Below the pieces are notes generated by a model. The model searched no databases, had not been told where the DNA came from, and saw only the letters and a list, made by a program, of their open reading frames with translations. Made by a program: the position numbers and the translations under genes. From Calditrichia bacterium (GTDB lineage: Bacteria > Calditrichota > Calditrichia > RBG-13-44-9 > J075), in the NCBI GenBank assembly GCA_028284905.1, contig JANQQU010000029.1, positions 1 to 64,000 of the forward strand: DNA of 64,000 nt, in the 5' to 3' direction. The first letter of the stretch is position 1. Every line of letters starts with the position of its first letter. Of this stretch, positions 1 through 8,703 are shown piece by piece.

Positions 1-46
1 GGTTTTAACCCTGGGCTGAAGGTCTTTCCAGCCCAGGGTTAAAACC
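1..46. repeat. Long palindrome (18-bp stem)
   Basis: Bases 1-18 are exactly complementary to 29-46, with a 10-base loop. The stem holds the motif CCTGGGCTG. A close relative with the same CTGaa...CCAG loop boundary lies at 32641-32682, so this is a member of a dispersed palindrome family and not only a terminator. It could still end transcription of the minus-strand gene at 129-830. Confidence 0.75.
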
Positions 47-128
47 CCCGAAAGCGTTTTACCCTGAAGGGGTTACATATAAGGTGTTACTAATAATACA
101 TGATCACAAAAGATGTCAGAGAGCCGAA

Positions 129-830
129 TTACTTAATCGCTGCGCCTGCCAGGAAATAATTCCATTGCTCCGGCAGCTTGGTAAATATTGTTTGATCGAG
201 ATTACCGAGCATTCGCCGTTGCTGTTCATTTATTCCGAAACAGCCGAGAAAGCCATAGGTGCGATATTCGAAAGTGCTGAATTGGCGATGGAGCATATTT
301 AGTTCATCGATTGTAAAATACCGCCATCCACTTTTACCGGTGCTGAATCGATTGCGCATTACCTTATGAACAAAAGTAGCAGAAGTGTTTTCCGCAAACA
401 TAAGCACTCCCCCCGGTTTTAAGGCAGAAAATATTTCCTCCACAACTTTTTCCGCGATCTCCATATCGCCTTTTCGGACAATGCCGCCTAACATCGATTT
501 GTAGCAGATAATATCATATTTTGCCTGGTAGGGAATTTCAGTTGCGTTTATTTCCTGGTATTCGATTAAATCACTAACGCCATATTTTTCGTGTATCGCC
601 TTTGCCTGATCGGAAGCACCATTGTAATTCGGATTATATCCGGAACAGGTTGTTTTAATCCCTTTCAATGCCAGCCACAAGGAAAGGCCTCCGTTAAAGC
701 CGCTGCCCAGTTCCAGGGCAGTTGTATCATTGCTTTTCTTTTCCGGCAAGAATTTTTCCCAGTACTGCAGCGCCTGACTCCAATTAGCGACATCCCAGCC
801 GATAATATCTTTTAATTGCTCCTCAACCAT
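129..830 (-). CDS. Class I SAM-dependent methyltransferase
   Basis: 233 residues. A Rossmann-type AdoMet-binding motif (ELGSGFNGG) lies near residues 40-48, followed by an acidic/hydrophobic pattern and a 'LKPGGVLMFAENT' segment near residue 140 that is typical of class I methyltransferases. The substrate is not visible. It has no signal peptide and is probably cytoplasmic. It is the last of a run of minus-strand genes that includes a glycosyltransferase and a sulfotransferase, so modification of a surface glycan or small molecule is possible, but that is inference. The ATG at 830 fits the start of the conserved fold. Confidence 0.8.
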   Translation of the reverse strand: MVEEQLKDIIGWDVANWSQALQYWEKFLPEKKSNDTTALELGSGFNGGLSLWLALKGIKTTCSGYNPNYNGASDQAKAIHEKYGVSDLIEYQEINATEIPYQAKYDIICYKSMLGGIVRKGDMEIAEKVVEEIFSALKPGGVLMFAENTSATFVHKVMRNRFSTGKSGWRYFTIDELNMLHRQFSTFEYRTYGFLGCFGINEQQRRMLGNLDQTIFTKLPEQWNYFLAGAAIK

Positions 831-964
831 TCAGAACTCTCCATTGGCGAACACTGCTAAATCTATCTGTCATTTTACTCCATAATAAAGATTTATCGCT
901 GTGTAAGAGGTTATTAAAGGCACTTTTCTCAATCCGAATAAATGAATTTAATCCCGGGAACCAA

Positions 965-1585
965 TCAAATTCTGCTTCGTTGGGCAGCATCACAATCCGA
1001 CACTTCGCCGGAAACGCCGCTGTCCGCATCGCCACGAGTCCGTCCGATTAAATGCTGCAGACTGGAGCGCCAACATTCGTCATACACCGAGCAATAACAC
1101 ACGTAAATATCCAAGTCCCCGCTGCGGATTGCGCGTCGTATCAACATAATCATTTTCTCTTCTGCCGCGCTGTTTTTTGTCAAGGCGAAAATCGCTTCCC
1201 GCTCGGAATTCGCCGGCAGCACCCGCCCATTGATCAATGATTTATAAATGTCGACACTGTCAGCAATTTCCCCGCCAAGATTGCGCATTAACTGCTGCCA
1301 ATCTTCCTGGAGCTCGCCTTTATAGGTCAGCGCGCCGGCCTGAATACGCGCAGGCCCGACGCCGGTATTTTCTACCCAAATCGTTACTCTACCAGCACTT
1401 AAGGATGCACCGATTTCGACATATGGCCAGGTAGCGGCACGCTGGGACTGTCGAATCAAAGATGCTTCATAAATTGAGATAAAAAGTCCGCATAAGCTCA
1501 GGAGCAGCGCCGACAGTGCCACTAGCATCTGCGGACGCATCATCCATTTGGGTAACAGCGAGCGTTCTTTCGGTCTTTCTGTCAT
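965..1585 (-). CDS. Membrane-anchored hypothetical protein
   Basis: 206 residues. One hydrophobic segment (about residues 17-40, MLVALSALLLSLCGLFISIY) is followed by a soluble region opening with RAATWPYVEI and an 'ENTGVGPARI' motif seen in many uncharacterised single-pass proteins with a beta-sandwich-like domain. Its ATG overlaps the stop of the upstream gene by four bases (ATGA), so the two are probably translationally coupled. The C-terminal 30 residues look low-complexity and may be poorly conserved. Function unknown. Confidence 0.7.
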   Translation of the reverse strand: MTERPKERSLLPKWMMRPQMLVALSALLLSLCGLFISIYEASLIRQSQRAATWPYVEIGASLSAGRVTIWVENTGVGPARIQAGALTYKGELQEDWQQLMRNLGGEIADSVDIYKSLINGRVLPANSEREAIFALTKNSAAEEKMIMLIRRAIRSGDLDIYVCYCSVYDECWRSSLQHLIGRTRGDADSGVSGEVSDCDAAQRSRI

Positions 1586-1944
1586 TCAGTGTCCTCTTCC
1601 CGGTGCGGCAGGCTGCTCGGATCGTAGAAGGATGTAATGGCGACAATTTCTCCATTACTTACTTCCACCCAATCGCAAACCGGCACCATTCCGTTCGGCG
1701 TCCACATTTCGAACCAGATCGCGGCATCGTTTTCCGCGCCAAGCGTTTTCAAGATCCTTAAATCACTGACATTTTTTGCCGCCAGCGGTTTAATCCGTTC
1801 GAGGTATTCGTCGCGCCCTTCTATAACCCCGAACGGGCTGGTATGCACAAAATTTTCCGCGAGGGGAATCTCATCCGGTTTGCCGGCATTCCAGCCGTCT
1901 ATCCAGGCACGAGCCAATTGCACTGCGCTCTTTTGTTGGGACAT
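1582..1944 (-). CDS. SnoaL/NTF2-like small protein
   Basis: 120 residues, the usual size of a SnoaL-like (NTF2 superfamily) domain. The N-terminal helix 'ARAWIDGWNAGKPDEI', the pattern 'FVHTSPFGVIEGRDEYLERI' and the closing 'SNGEIVAITSFYDPSSL' match this fold well. Members include polyketide cyclases, isomerases and many proteins of unknown role, and the sequence alone does not fix a substrate. It lies upstream of and overlaps the membrane protein at 965-1585 by four bases. Confidence 0.75.
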   Translation of the reverse strand: MSQQKSAVQLARAWIDGWNAGKPDEIPLAENFVHTSPFGVIEGRDEYLERIKPLAAKNVSDLRILKTLGAENDAAIWFEMWTPNGMVPVCDWVEVSNGEIVAITSFYDPSSLPHREEDTE

Positions 1945-2006
1945 GGTTTCCTCCTGTGGAAATTTCGTAATAACGTTTAGTAATTTTTTTTGTAAACGTG
2001 TAAAAG

Positions 2007-3110
2007 TTAAGATGCTTCCTGCAATGTTTCCTTCGAAGCTTTTTTGCTTTCCTGCAAAACCGGCTGCACATGTTTTTTGTGAAGATATTGTAATATTTTT
2101 CCCGTTTTATAAACATCGACGGCGGCCGGGAGGAAGCGGGTAAACAGTTCGCCAAATTTCGCGAAGCCGCTGTTACTCTGCCGCCAGGCTTTCATAAATT
2201 TCTGAAAAAGATAGCGTTGATAGTTCCGGATACCTTCTGGGGCAATTGCCTCTGGAGATTCAAGCCCCCATAAAAAGCCGATCATATGAAAGAGATACAT
2301 ATCGTCGAGCTTTACTTTTCTGCTATACATCAATTGCCACAATCCGTGATAGATATCCGGCAAGCGTTGCATCTTCGCGCCCCGGCGTTTCAGATACTCG
2401 ACGGAAGTTGCCAGCCCGGTTTGATCACAGGTGCGAAATCGGTTGACATGATTCCATCCCTCACTAACATTTTCTTTTGATCTAATGAATGTCTTTATTT
2501 CCCGGATATGGGTTTCCCAAATATCCTTCAGATTATATTTCCAGGGCGTAAAGACCAGCCCGCCGCAATAATAAGGGAAAGTGCGGGCCATTTCTGCTTT
2601 CGTAAATTCATCATAAACATAAACGCTCAGCTCGCCGCAGAGGCTGGAGACGCGGGTCTCCGGCGGCGTCATTCCGATGCCTTCATAGATAGCCTCCCAA
2701 TATTCTTCCCGCACCATTGGCCTGCTGGCGTGAGCAAGACAAATGGCATCCTCCGGCAGTTCGGTGATCATCGGCGTCAAATCTTTCAGGACCAATACAT
2801 CAACATCTATCAGCAGCACTTTCCCGGTTTCGCCTTGTATTTCCAGGCCGCGCAGCTTATTGGGAAACCCCCGAATCACCGGCGGTTGCGGCTCATGTAG
2901 TGTTATCTCCGCACCGCAGATCTCCGCCATGCGAACAACGCTGGCCGGTGGTTCCCCGATACAAGCGATGTGTAAGGGAAAATGCCGGGATTTGCCGCCA
3001 AACTCCAGCAACGAAGCGAGAAAGAACAAGGTTCGGATTTCATAAACAATATGCGCATCTGTCGTAAAGTCCGGCGCAATCACGATATCGAATGCTTTAT
3101 CAGATTTCAT
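2007..3110 (-). CDS. GT-A-fold glycosyltransferase-like protein
   Basis: 367 residues. An N-terminal nucleotide-sugar transferase pattern is visible: an opening strand DIVIAPDF, a central 'GKVLLIDVDVLVLKDL' with a D-V-D metal-binding motif at about residues 102-104, then a region rich in aromatic and acidic residues. This resembles GT8-like or related uncharacterised families. No membrane segment is evident apart from weak C-terminal hydrophobicity. The next gene downstream in the sequence (3356-4111, same strand) is a sulfotransferase, which fits decoration of a cell-surface glycan, although the two are separated by a repeat-containing gap. Donor and acceptor are unknown. Confidence 0.65.
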   Translation of the reverse strand: MKSDKAFDIVIAPDFTTDAHIVYEIRTLFFLASLLEFGGKSRHFPLHIACIGEPPASVVRMAEICGAEITLHEPQPPVIRGFPNKLRGLEIQGETGKVLLIDVDVLVLKDLTPMITELPEDAICLAHASRPMVREEYWEAIYEGIGMTPPETRVSSLCGELSVYVYDEFTKAEMARTFPYYCGGLVFTPWKYNLKDIWETHIREIKTFIRSKENVSEGWNHVNRFRTCDQTGLATSVEYLKRRGAKMQRLPDIYHGLWQLMYSRKVKLDDMYLFHMIGFLWGLESPEAIAPEGIRNYQRYLFQKFMKAWRQSNSGFAKFGELFTRFLPAAVDVYKTGKILQYLHKKHVQPVLQESKKASKETLQEAS

Positions 3111-3150
3111 TAATTATTCCTCAATTAACAATTTTATTCGGTTATAAATC

Positions 3151-3284
3151 TCCATTCATCCTGGGCTTGTCGAAGGATGAAAGATTTCCGCACATTATTT
3201 AGCGATTAAGTTTTATTTCTATTCTTAGCACCCCGGACTAAAAAAACTGCTATTATTCACCCGTCGACAGGCTTAGGATGAATG
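3151..3284. repeat. Inverted pair of TTCATCCTgagcttgtcgaaGG elements
   Basis: At 3154-3182 the sequence reads ATTCATCC then TGGGCTTGTCGA then AGGATGAA, a hairpin with an 8-base stem. At 3258-3284 a diverged copy runs in the opposite direction (CACCCGTCGACAGGCTTAGGATGAATGA). A third copy sits at 63364-63393. Elements of this type are widely scattered in bacterial genomes. Here the opposed pair forms a MITE-like arrangement in the gap between the sulfotransferase and glycosyltransferase genes. Confidence 0.7.
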
Positions 3285-3355
3285 AGGAAAATCCAACACA
3301 AACACCATAAATACAACAATTTAACACCAGATTCTACTATTAAGGTCGCCAAAAT

Positions 3356-4111
3356 CTAATCACCAATTTCATATCCCCACTCAGCCATCTGGCGACCAGC
3401 GATTTCCAGGTATTGTTCGATTCGATCTTTCGGCCAATCTCTCCAGCGCTGATTAAAGTTTTTGAGTTGCGAGCTATTTGCAAAAGAACTATTTGCTTGA
3501 AACGGCTTCGCCTGAAACGGCGCGATTTCAACAAAATTACATACACTCTGAAAAATTCCATCGAAATCAGTTAGTAAATCTTCGTAGCGGAGGATGCGGC
3601 ACTTTTCAATCAGCTGCGAGTCCTGCATTTCTTTAATGATATCCATGCTGCGGGCCCATTTGCGGGCGAGCTTGGCAAAGTCAAATGGACGGCCTTTCGG
3701 CACTCTATTCGCCTCGATAGAAGCGATCTGATTTCGTCCGTCGCGATAGATCAGGATATAGTAGGCATCTGGAAAAAGCTGATGTAAGAAATGAATAAAT
3801 TCCAGATTCCAGTTCGGTGTTTTTTCCAGAAAGCGCTGCCCGGCCGAGGCAGCATACAGTAAATTTCCGTAGAGTTTGGCCAATTGCCCGATAAAAAACT
3901 CTTTTGATACTCCCTTTTTCGCCCAGGGTGTAATTCCGCGCCAATTATCATGAACATCCGCATACCAGTTGTTCATTTCCAGGAATTTTTCCAGCATCCA
4001 GGCTTCATTGAGGTAAACCAACTCGCCACTCTCGCAGAGGGTTTTCGAGATCCAGGTGGTGCCGGAGCGCGGCAGGCCGCAGACGAATACCGGTGCTTTT
4101 TCAGAAGTCAT
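3356..4111 (-). CDS. Sulfotransferase family protein
   Basis: 251 residues from the ATG at 4111; an upstream in-frame TTG at 4129 is less likely. The PAPS 5'-phosphosulfate-binding loop GLPRSGTTW is at residues 12-20. The 'EKTPNWN' segment near residue 97 and the 3'-phosphate-binding strand 'YILIYRDGRN' near residues 118-127 are both present, as in P-loop sulfotransferases. It should transfer sulfate from PAPS to a hydroxyl or amine of a glycan or small molecule. PAPS-synthesis genes are not in the window. The neighbouring glycosyltransferase suggests a carbohydrate acceptor. Confidence 0.88.
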   Translation of the reverse strand: MTSEKAPVFVCGLPRSGTTWISKTLCESGELVYLNEAWMLEKFLEMNNWYADVHDNWRGITPWAKKGVSKEFFIGQLAKLYGNLLYAASAGQRFLEKTPNWNLEFIHFLHQLFPDAYYILIYRDGRNQIASIEANRVPKGRPFDFAKLARKWARSMDIIKEMQDSQLIEKCRILRYEDLLTDFDGIFQSVCNFVEIAPFQAKPFQANSSFANSSQLKNFNQRWRDWPKDRIEQYLEIAGRQMAEWGYEIGD

Positions 4112-4180
4112 AGTTTCCCGGAGAATCAATTAAAATGAAATTCCCTACAATATAATCCCGGTGATAAAAATACTCAACAG

Positions 4181-4750
4181 CTATCCTTTCTGAGCATTCT
4201 TCGCTGTCGCTTTATCCCGTGCCCAACCTAACGCTGCCCGGGCGGTAACGGCCATGACGCCAGCAAGGAAATTAAAAAGGATATCACGCCAGTCGAAAAA
4301 GCGATTAGGCAGCAGCCACTGAATGTATTCGTCTAGCGTGCCGGCCAGCCCGGTGCCGAGAATCGCCAGCAGGGCAGGCATGGGAACGTTTCGCCCCTGG
4401 CTTTTCCGCTCTTTCAAAGCTTCGTAGATGAGGAGTGCCACCACGCTGTATTCGATAAGATGGCTGCGTTCCTCGGGAATGGCCATGCGGAGCAAGACAA
4501 ACATATAAGCGGCGGCAATCCCCAGGCCGATGCCAATCTCCATCCCGCCCGGCCGCACTCTCAATGCCTGTAAAATAACCGCGGCGGCGATGAGCAACAT
4601 GCCAGCGCCGAAAAAGACGCCAAGCAAGCCATGATCACGGAGCATTCCGGAAAGCGATCGGGCCAGGCCAAGGGTGAGGTAAATTACCAGTATCACGGCC
4701 AGCGCCCAATACCAGAGACGGCGCTCCCGATGGGATGAAAAGAAATCCAT
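4181..4750 (-). CDS. VanZ-like membrane protein
   Basis: 189 residues with about four to five hydrophobic segments. The C-terminal part carries the VanZ-family signature: 'GTLDEYIQWLLPNRFFDWRDILFNFLAGVMAV', with the acidic D/E-x-x-Q and R-D-x-x-x-N residues in order. VanZ-like proteins are inner-membrane proteins. The founding member gives low teicoplanin resistance, but most homologues have no known role. The ATG at 4750 is preceded by a GAAAGGGGAAT-type ribosome site. Confidence 0.8.
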   Translation of the reverse strand: MDFFSSHRERRLWYWALAVILVIYLTLGLARSLSGMLRDHGLLGVFFGAGMLLIAAAVILQALRVRPGGMEIGIGLGIAAAYMFVLLRMAIPEERSHLIEYSVVALLIYEALKERKSQGRNVPMPALLAILGTGLAGTLDEYIQWLLPNRFFDWRDILFNFLAGVMAVTARAALGWARDKATAKNAQKG

Positions 4751-4794
4751 TGCATTCCCCTTTCACAAAATCGCTGGTTTTAAGCGTTTAATGT

Positions 4795-5014
4795 TGTTAG
4801 CCCCCGTCATTGCTCCGAGGGAGTCCCTTTGGGCTACAGTTTATGCACAAGTTTATATGTTACAGAAACACCTTAAAAATCTAATTTTTAGCCGCGGATA
4901 AACACAGATTTGCACGGATAAAAGCAAAACAATGACAAAATCAGTGAAAATCAGTGTATATCGGTGGCTAATATCCAAATTCTGCCTTCATTTTGCGGAA
5001 GATAAAGCCATATA
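4795..5014. repeat. Dispersed 220-bp repeat, copy 1
   Basis: This stretch matches 59456-59676 over almost its whole length in the same orientation. Shared blocks are TTTGGGCTA, 'tttttagccgcggataaacacagattt' and 'aaaatcagtgaaaatc' followed by GTGGCTAAT. The middle contains the widely scattered 'gccgcggataaacacagat...atcagtggct' inverted element. A shorter relative is at 20948-21062. No coding potential is visible, and it fills most of the gap between the genes at 4181-4750 and 5120-5488. Confidence 0.8.
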
Positions 5015-5119
5015 AAGTTCAACCTAACCGCTTTAATACTACTGATTTTTTCGTGTATTACCGTCTTTCGCAGGCGATAAACACGATTCTAAACTTAAAT
5101 CCTCAAACCAATCAAAAAA

Positions 5120-5488
5120 TCAACTATTCGCCGCATAAATAGCCAACAGGCCGATTGCCAGAAAAAATATCCAGGATAAATGCTTTCCTTTTGATGCGAT
5201 CAAGGCGATGGCAAAATGGATCAGAAATACCCCGCCGATAATATTACCGACAGTCGCTTTCTCCAGCGGTGGATTGGCGAGATGAATTAAGATCAACGCG
5301 AAACCAAGCCAGGCCACCGTGGTCAGATGCCAGGCAAAGCGAAGGGTGTTTTTCGTGAATGTAGTGTCGCCGAACAGCTTCGGCAGATTATCCCGGCGGA
5401 AGAGTCGGGTGAGGATGTAGCGTTCTCCCAGGTAAGAGTGGGCAGCGCCGATAAGAAGTAATAGTAAAGCAGCAAGATAGAAAAGCAT
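5120..5488 (-). CDS. Small four-helix membrane protein, unknown family
   Basis: 122 residues, almost entirely hydrophobic, with four predicted membrane helices at about 1-20, 45-68, 80-100 and 103-120. A conserved-looking 'LRFAWHLTTVAWLGFA' motif with a Trp-His pair lies at the second helix. I do not assign a function. Proteins of this size and pattern are common hypothetical inner-membrane proteins. It is flanked on both sides by repeat-rich DNA and probably forms its own transcription unit. Confidence 0.65.
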   Translation of the reverse strand: MLFYLAALLLLLIGAAHSYLGERYILTRLFRRDNLPKLFGDTTFTKNTLRFAWHLTTVAWLGFALILIHLANPPLEKATVGNIIGGVFLIHFAIALIASKGKHLSWIFFLAIGLLAIYAANS

Positions 5489-5529
5489 ATGTTACTCAAT
5501 TTTAGGGGTGAGTGGGTTGTCCGCCATGG

Positions 5530-5664
5530 ATGAATCCATGGCTAATTTTCAGTTGCCCGATGATTCGGGCAGTTTTTGCGTCCCACAGGACGCTTGACAC
5601 TTAGCCTGGTGATTCATCACCGGGCGGATGGTCTTTAGGGCCAGCATTCAATTTTGTATAAATC
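5530..5664. repeat. Direct repeat R1, copy 1
   Basis: About 135 bp nearly identical to 5737-5870. Internal palindromes are TGCCCGAtgaTTCGGGCA, GCGTCCCACAGGACGC and GGTGATTCATCACC. A diverged third copy lies in inverted orientation at 11755-11905. There is no coding frame. The conserved hairpins suggest a mobile, non-autonomous palindromic element. Confidence 0.85.
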
Positions 5665-5736
5665 AACTACGCAGAGTTATAAGCCCCAAATCATTATTGC
5701 CAATATGATAAATTATCCAGTGCTTCCGGGGTAAAC

Positions 5737-5870
5737 ATAAATCCATGCGAATTTTCAGTTGTCCGATGATTCGGGCAGTCTTCGCGTCCCACAGGACGAT
5801 TGACACTTAGCCTGGTGATTCATCACCGGGCGGATGGTGTTTAGGGCCAGCATTTTATTTTGTATAAATC
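5737..5870. repeat. Direct repeat R1, copy 2
   Basis: Second copy of the element at 5530-5664, in the same orientation about 72 bp further on. Differences are scattered single bases (for example TGTCCGATGATTCGGGCAG against TGCCCGATGATTCGGGCAG), some of which break one hairpin arm. It ends 14 bp before the stop codon of the minus-strand gene 5884-7032 and so lies just downstream of it. Confidence 0.85.
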
Positions 5871-5883
5871 CACAACACCGGAT

Positions 5884-7032
5884 TTACAATCCTCCGAACA
5901 TAATTGCCTTTTGCATGAATTCATTTAGTTCTTCCGGGGACATTGCCAGACTCAATTTAGTAATGGCACCATCCTGAGATACCTGTAGGTTATTTAACAG
6001 ATTCAGGGCATCCGGTTGATCCGAGATCATCATCTTGCCAAGCGCTAATGCCCCCTGCAATAATTTAGCGACATCCGGAGAAAGTTGCTTCCCGCCGTGC
6101 GGCCGCACCTGATTCAGCATTCTCGCTACTATGCTGCCATCCCGACTACGCTTGCCATCTATTGGGACAAGCGGCTTCAGTGCTGTATAAATCCCTTGCC
6201 CATTCGCCGGACTGTTTGCCAGTACCGCCAAAGTGAGTGTACTAACCTCCCCAACATCCAGGGATACTGACAGAGCCTCGATATGTGCCAGCCCTGCAAC
6301 CTGGGGAATAAATGGAAACATCTCTTTCGGTCGCTCTGGCATTATTACCGGGATCGATATTAATCCCTTAAGCCCTTTGTTAAGCAGAGGGCCGATTTGG
6401 GGGGAACTATGAACATTTTTGCCGGCGCCTTGCGCACGTTCCAGCATATTTGTAAAGTGATCGGCTGAAGCCATGATCATGGTGTTGTTGTCTAAAAAAG
6501 CCATTGCCGGCCGATCCAGCGCTCCGGCGCGGGCAGATTCATCGGCAGATGCAACCATCGCACTGACAGCTATCCCGGACGCCTGCTTCTGTGAAACCGC
6601 TTCTTTCCCTGTAAAAGTAACCACACCGTGAGTTTCCCCAATTTCTAAAGTTTCTTTTTCTCGCGCGAATGCTTGATACTTGTCGATGTTGAACTCGCCT
6701 TCCAGGTAGGTAAACATTGCTGGCCTGACAGTCAGATCACCGCTAAACCCAATGGTCATACTGGTCAAATCAGTTTCCGGATTAAAACCGGTCCCGGCTT
6801 TAAACGCTTCAAATTCCGGGTTATCGGTCGGCATCATCGGGCTAAACAGTTTGCTGTATTTTTCGTAGGTTCCGGTTTGAACCAGACTAGCCCAATCAAC
6901 ATGCATCACCAGCACCGCATCTACCGGCATACTTTTTAATCCTTCTTCTCCCCTGGCCCAAACGAAATTATCATTGCCCGGCAATATCGTGAAGATGATT
7001 ACTGCCAGGATAACCAGCATCCTTCTGTTCAT
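5884..7032 (-). CDS. Exported hypothetical protein
   Basis: 382 residues from the ATG at 7032, which has a good AAGGGG ribosome site; an in-frame ATG 18 bases upstream lacks one. A signal peptide (MNRRMLVILAVIIFTIL, cleavage near residue 28) is followed by a soluble domain. The pattern 'MPVDAVLVMHVDWASL', then 'MTIGFSGD' and repeated 'LSVSLDVGEVSTLTLAVLAN' strands resembles periplasmic proteins with a DUF3352-like or related duplicated alpha/beta layout, but I cannot name the family with confidence. Probably periplasmic. Confidence 0.65.
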   Translation of the reverse strand: MNRRMLVILAVIIFTILPGNDNFVWARGEEGLKSMPVDAVLVMHVDWASLVQTGTYEKYSKLFSPMMPTDNPEFEAFKAGTGFNPETDLTSMTIGFSGDLTVRPAMFTYLEGEFNIDKYQAFAREKETLEIGETHGVVTFTGKEAVSQKQASGIAVSAMVASADESARAGALDRPAMAFLDNNTMIMASADHFTNMLERAQGAGKNVHSSPQIGPLLNKGLKGLISIPVIMPERPKEMFPFIPQVAGLAHIEALSVSLDVGEVSTLTLAVLANSPANGQGIYTALKPLVPIDGKRSRDGSIVARMLNQVRPHGGKQLSPDVAKLLQGALALGKMMISDQPDALNLLNNLQVSQDGAITKLSLAMSPEELNEFMQKAIMFGGL

Positions 7033-7085
7033 GGCGATTCCCCTTTGCAAAGATGAATGGTGATTTTCTTGAAAACAGTAAGAAT

Positions 7086-7562
7086 TTAACCCAGCGATTT
7101 TTGTAAAACGATCTCTGTCGGTTCGCTATATCCTTCATGAGTATAATATTTCAGGAATTCATAACCAATTCTGCGATAGTAAGCCTGTTGTTTTTTCAGG
7201 GGAAGCCGCACGGACAACGTCAAAGTTTTGTAACCGTCTGTTTTCGCCCGGTGCTCTACTTCATCAAGCATTGTGCGAGCGAGGCCCTGGTTGCGGTGCG
7301 CCGGTAACACAGACAGACGGTCAATATAACAGCTCTCTCCCCGCCTCCGGTAAAAAACACAGCCAATGATCTCGTTTAAAAATGTCGTCACTAACGCATC
7401 GGCATTTGCCAATTCCTCCCGGATAATTGAGAGGGTTTTTGCTTCCGCGCTGGAGGGTGGATCGAGCACGCCCCGGTATTCCGCAAAGGCTGTCTTGATG
7501 ACGGAAAGGATGGTGGGTATGTCTGCCTCCCGATAATCTCGCAGCTGGTATTTATTCATCAT
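7086..7562 (-). CDS. GNAT family N-acetyltransferase
   Basis: 158 residues. The acetyl-CoA-binding motif A is clear: 'IDRLSVLPAHRNQGLARTMLDEVEHRA' with the R/Q-x-x-G-x-A loop at about residues 90-97. A C-terminal 'YYRRIGYEF' motif follows. It acetylates an amine of unknown identity. It is transcribed in the same direction as the exported protein downstream, with a gap of about 50 bp. Confidence 0.85.
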   Translation of the reverse strand: MMNKYQLRDYREADIPTILSVIKTAFAEYRGVLDPPSSAEAKTLSIIREELANADALVTTFLNEIIGCVFYRRRGESCYIDRLSVLPAHRNQGLARTMLDEVEHRAKTDGYKTLTLSVRLPLKKQQAYYRRIGYEFLKYYTHEGYSEPTEIVLQKSLG

Positions 7563-7616
7563 TTCGTTTTCGATGGCTTTGAAATTTTTAGTCGTATTAA
7601 AGATTTATATGTTGTC

Positions 7617-7702
7617 TTCGCGAGGAGTGCAGCGACGAAGCGATCTCTATGTTGCATGCACCTTAGAGATTGCTTCGGCAAAAAGCGCCTCGCAATGACT
7701 GC
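7617..7702. repeat. Imperfect inverted repeat (TCGCGAGGAG...CCTCGCAATGAC)
   Basis: The left arm CGCGAGGAGTGCAGCGACGA with AGCGATCTCT pairs with the right arm AGAGATTGCTTCGGC ... GCCTCGC. This is a well-known, very widely distributed type of intergenic inverted repeat. It lies between the methyltransferase and acetyltransferase genes and has no coding frame. Confidence 0.75.
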
Positions 7703-7743
7703 TATAATAATTTCAATCATCAATGTTTAAACAGGAAGTCGGC

Positions 7744-8469
7744 TTATTTCCGTGCGACGATTACCGCCTGATTATTTCGCAATTGATAATTGCCATACCG
7801 GCGAGATAGTTCCACCTCGAATCCCGCCTTTTGCAGCATACTTCTCAACTGGTGCCCGTCGTAAAGCTGAACGACATGAGTTTCGTCCGAGCGGCGATAG
7901 CTTTCTCCGACCTGGCGCAGGGTGATGATCCGCCGGGTGAGAATCGAGGTTTCCGGATCTTCGCTTTTTTCCGCCATAACGAGCCAGTCCTCTCCTTCCA
8001 TAAAGGTCCGCTCGGGAGCGCCAGATGTCACCTGCCCCGGCTCGATTACATCAAAAATAAACCAGCCGCCTTTTTCCAGCGCGGCATATACCCGCTTGAA
8101 CAGTTCGGCCAATGCCTTGGGATTATTGTCTTCATCAAAGAGATAATTCAAACATTCTCCCGCCGCCAAGACTGCATAGCAATTGGGGATGTCTGTTTTG
8201 AAAACAGATTCGCAAACGAAGCGGGCATCGGGTGCCTCCTTGTGGGCAATATCGAGCATTGCCGGAGAGATGTCGATACCGAGCACCGGATAGTTCGCCT
8301 GCAGCAATTCCCGCGCTAATATGCCGCTGCCGCAACCGAGATCGACCACCAGTTTATTTTCCGAAAAGCTTTTCTTCAGCCATTCGATGATTGCCGGGGC
8401 AACACCGCGGGCAAATCCGCCGAAGCCGGTATGATGCACATAGGCTAAATCTTCGTCGTAATATTTCAT
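7744..8469 (-). CDS. Class I SAM-dependent methyltransferase
   Basis: 241 residues from the ATG at 8469; the TTG at 8496 is an alternative. The AdoMet motif I 'LVVDLGCGSGILARELL' is near residues 39-55, motif II 'GIDISPAMLDIAHKEAPDARF' follows, and 'ALEKGGWFIFDVIEPG' is motif III. The layout matches methyltransferase domain 25/11-type enzymes. The substrate is unknown. It stands alone between two repeat or hairpin regions. Confidence 0.85.
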   Translation of the reverse strand: MKYYDEDLAYVHHTGFGGFARGVAPAIIEWLKKSFSENKLVVDLGCGSGILARELLQANYPVLGIDISPAMLDIAHKEAPDARFVCESVFKTDIPNCYAVLAAGECLNYLFDEDNNPKALAELFKRVYAALEKGGWFIFDVIEPGQVTSGAPERTFMEGEDWLVMAEKSEDPETSILTRRIITLRQVGESYRRSDETHVVQLYDGHQLRSMLQKAGFEVELSRRYGNYQLRNNQAVIVARK

Positions 8470-8583
8470 CGTTTCACGCCTGGAATTTTCTGACAATTAA
8501 AATCAAAAAATGCCACAGCACATATTGATATTTTTTTTCATGGGAAAGGGATGAATAGTCGAGGAGCCAGCTGAGAGAAGAAG

Positions 8584-8642
8584 AAAGACTGTAAACCGAG
8601 GCTGTTTTCTGCCGGGCACAGAAAGCCTGGTCTACAGTCTTT
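8584..8642 (-). terminator. Long imperfect hairpin, probable terminator
   Basis: AAAGACTGTAaACC...CTGTTTTCTG pairs with CAGAAAGCCTGGTCTACAGTCTTT across a CCGGGCA loop. It lies 62 bp downstream of the stop of the minus-strand permease gene (8704-11115), where a transcription end is expected. Confidence 0.6.
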
Positions 8643-8703
8643 TCAATGTAACTGATTAATGCATGAGCGATTGCCGTGTTTATTGCTGATAAATAGTGAC
8701 CGG

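Noticed and set aside
84-302. Open frame of 72 codons on the plus strand
   Set aside because: It runs antisense to the methyltransferase gene and lacks a ribosome site or family pattern.
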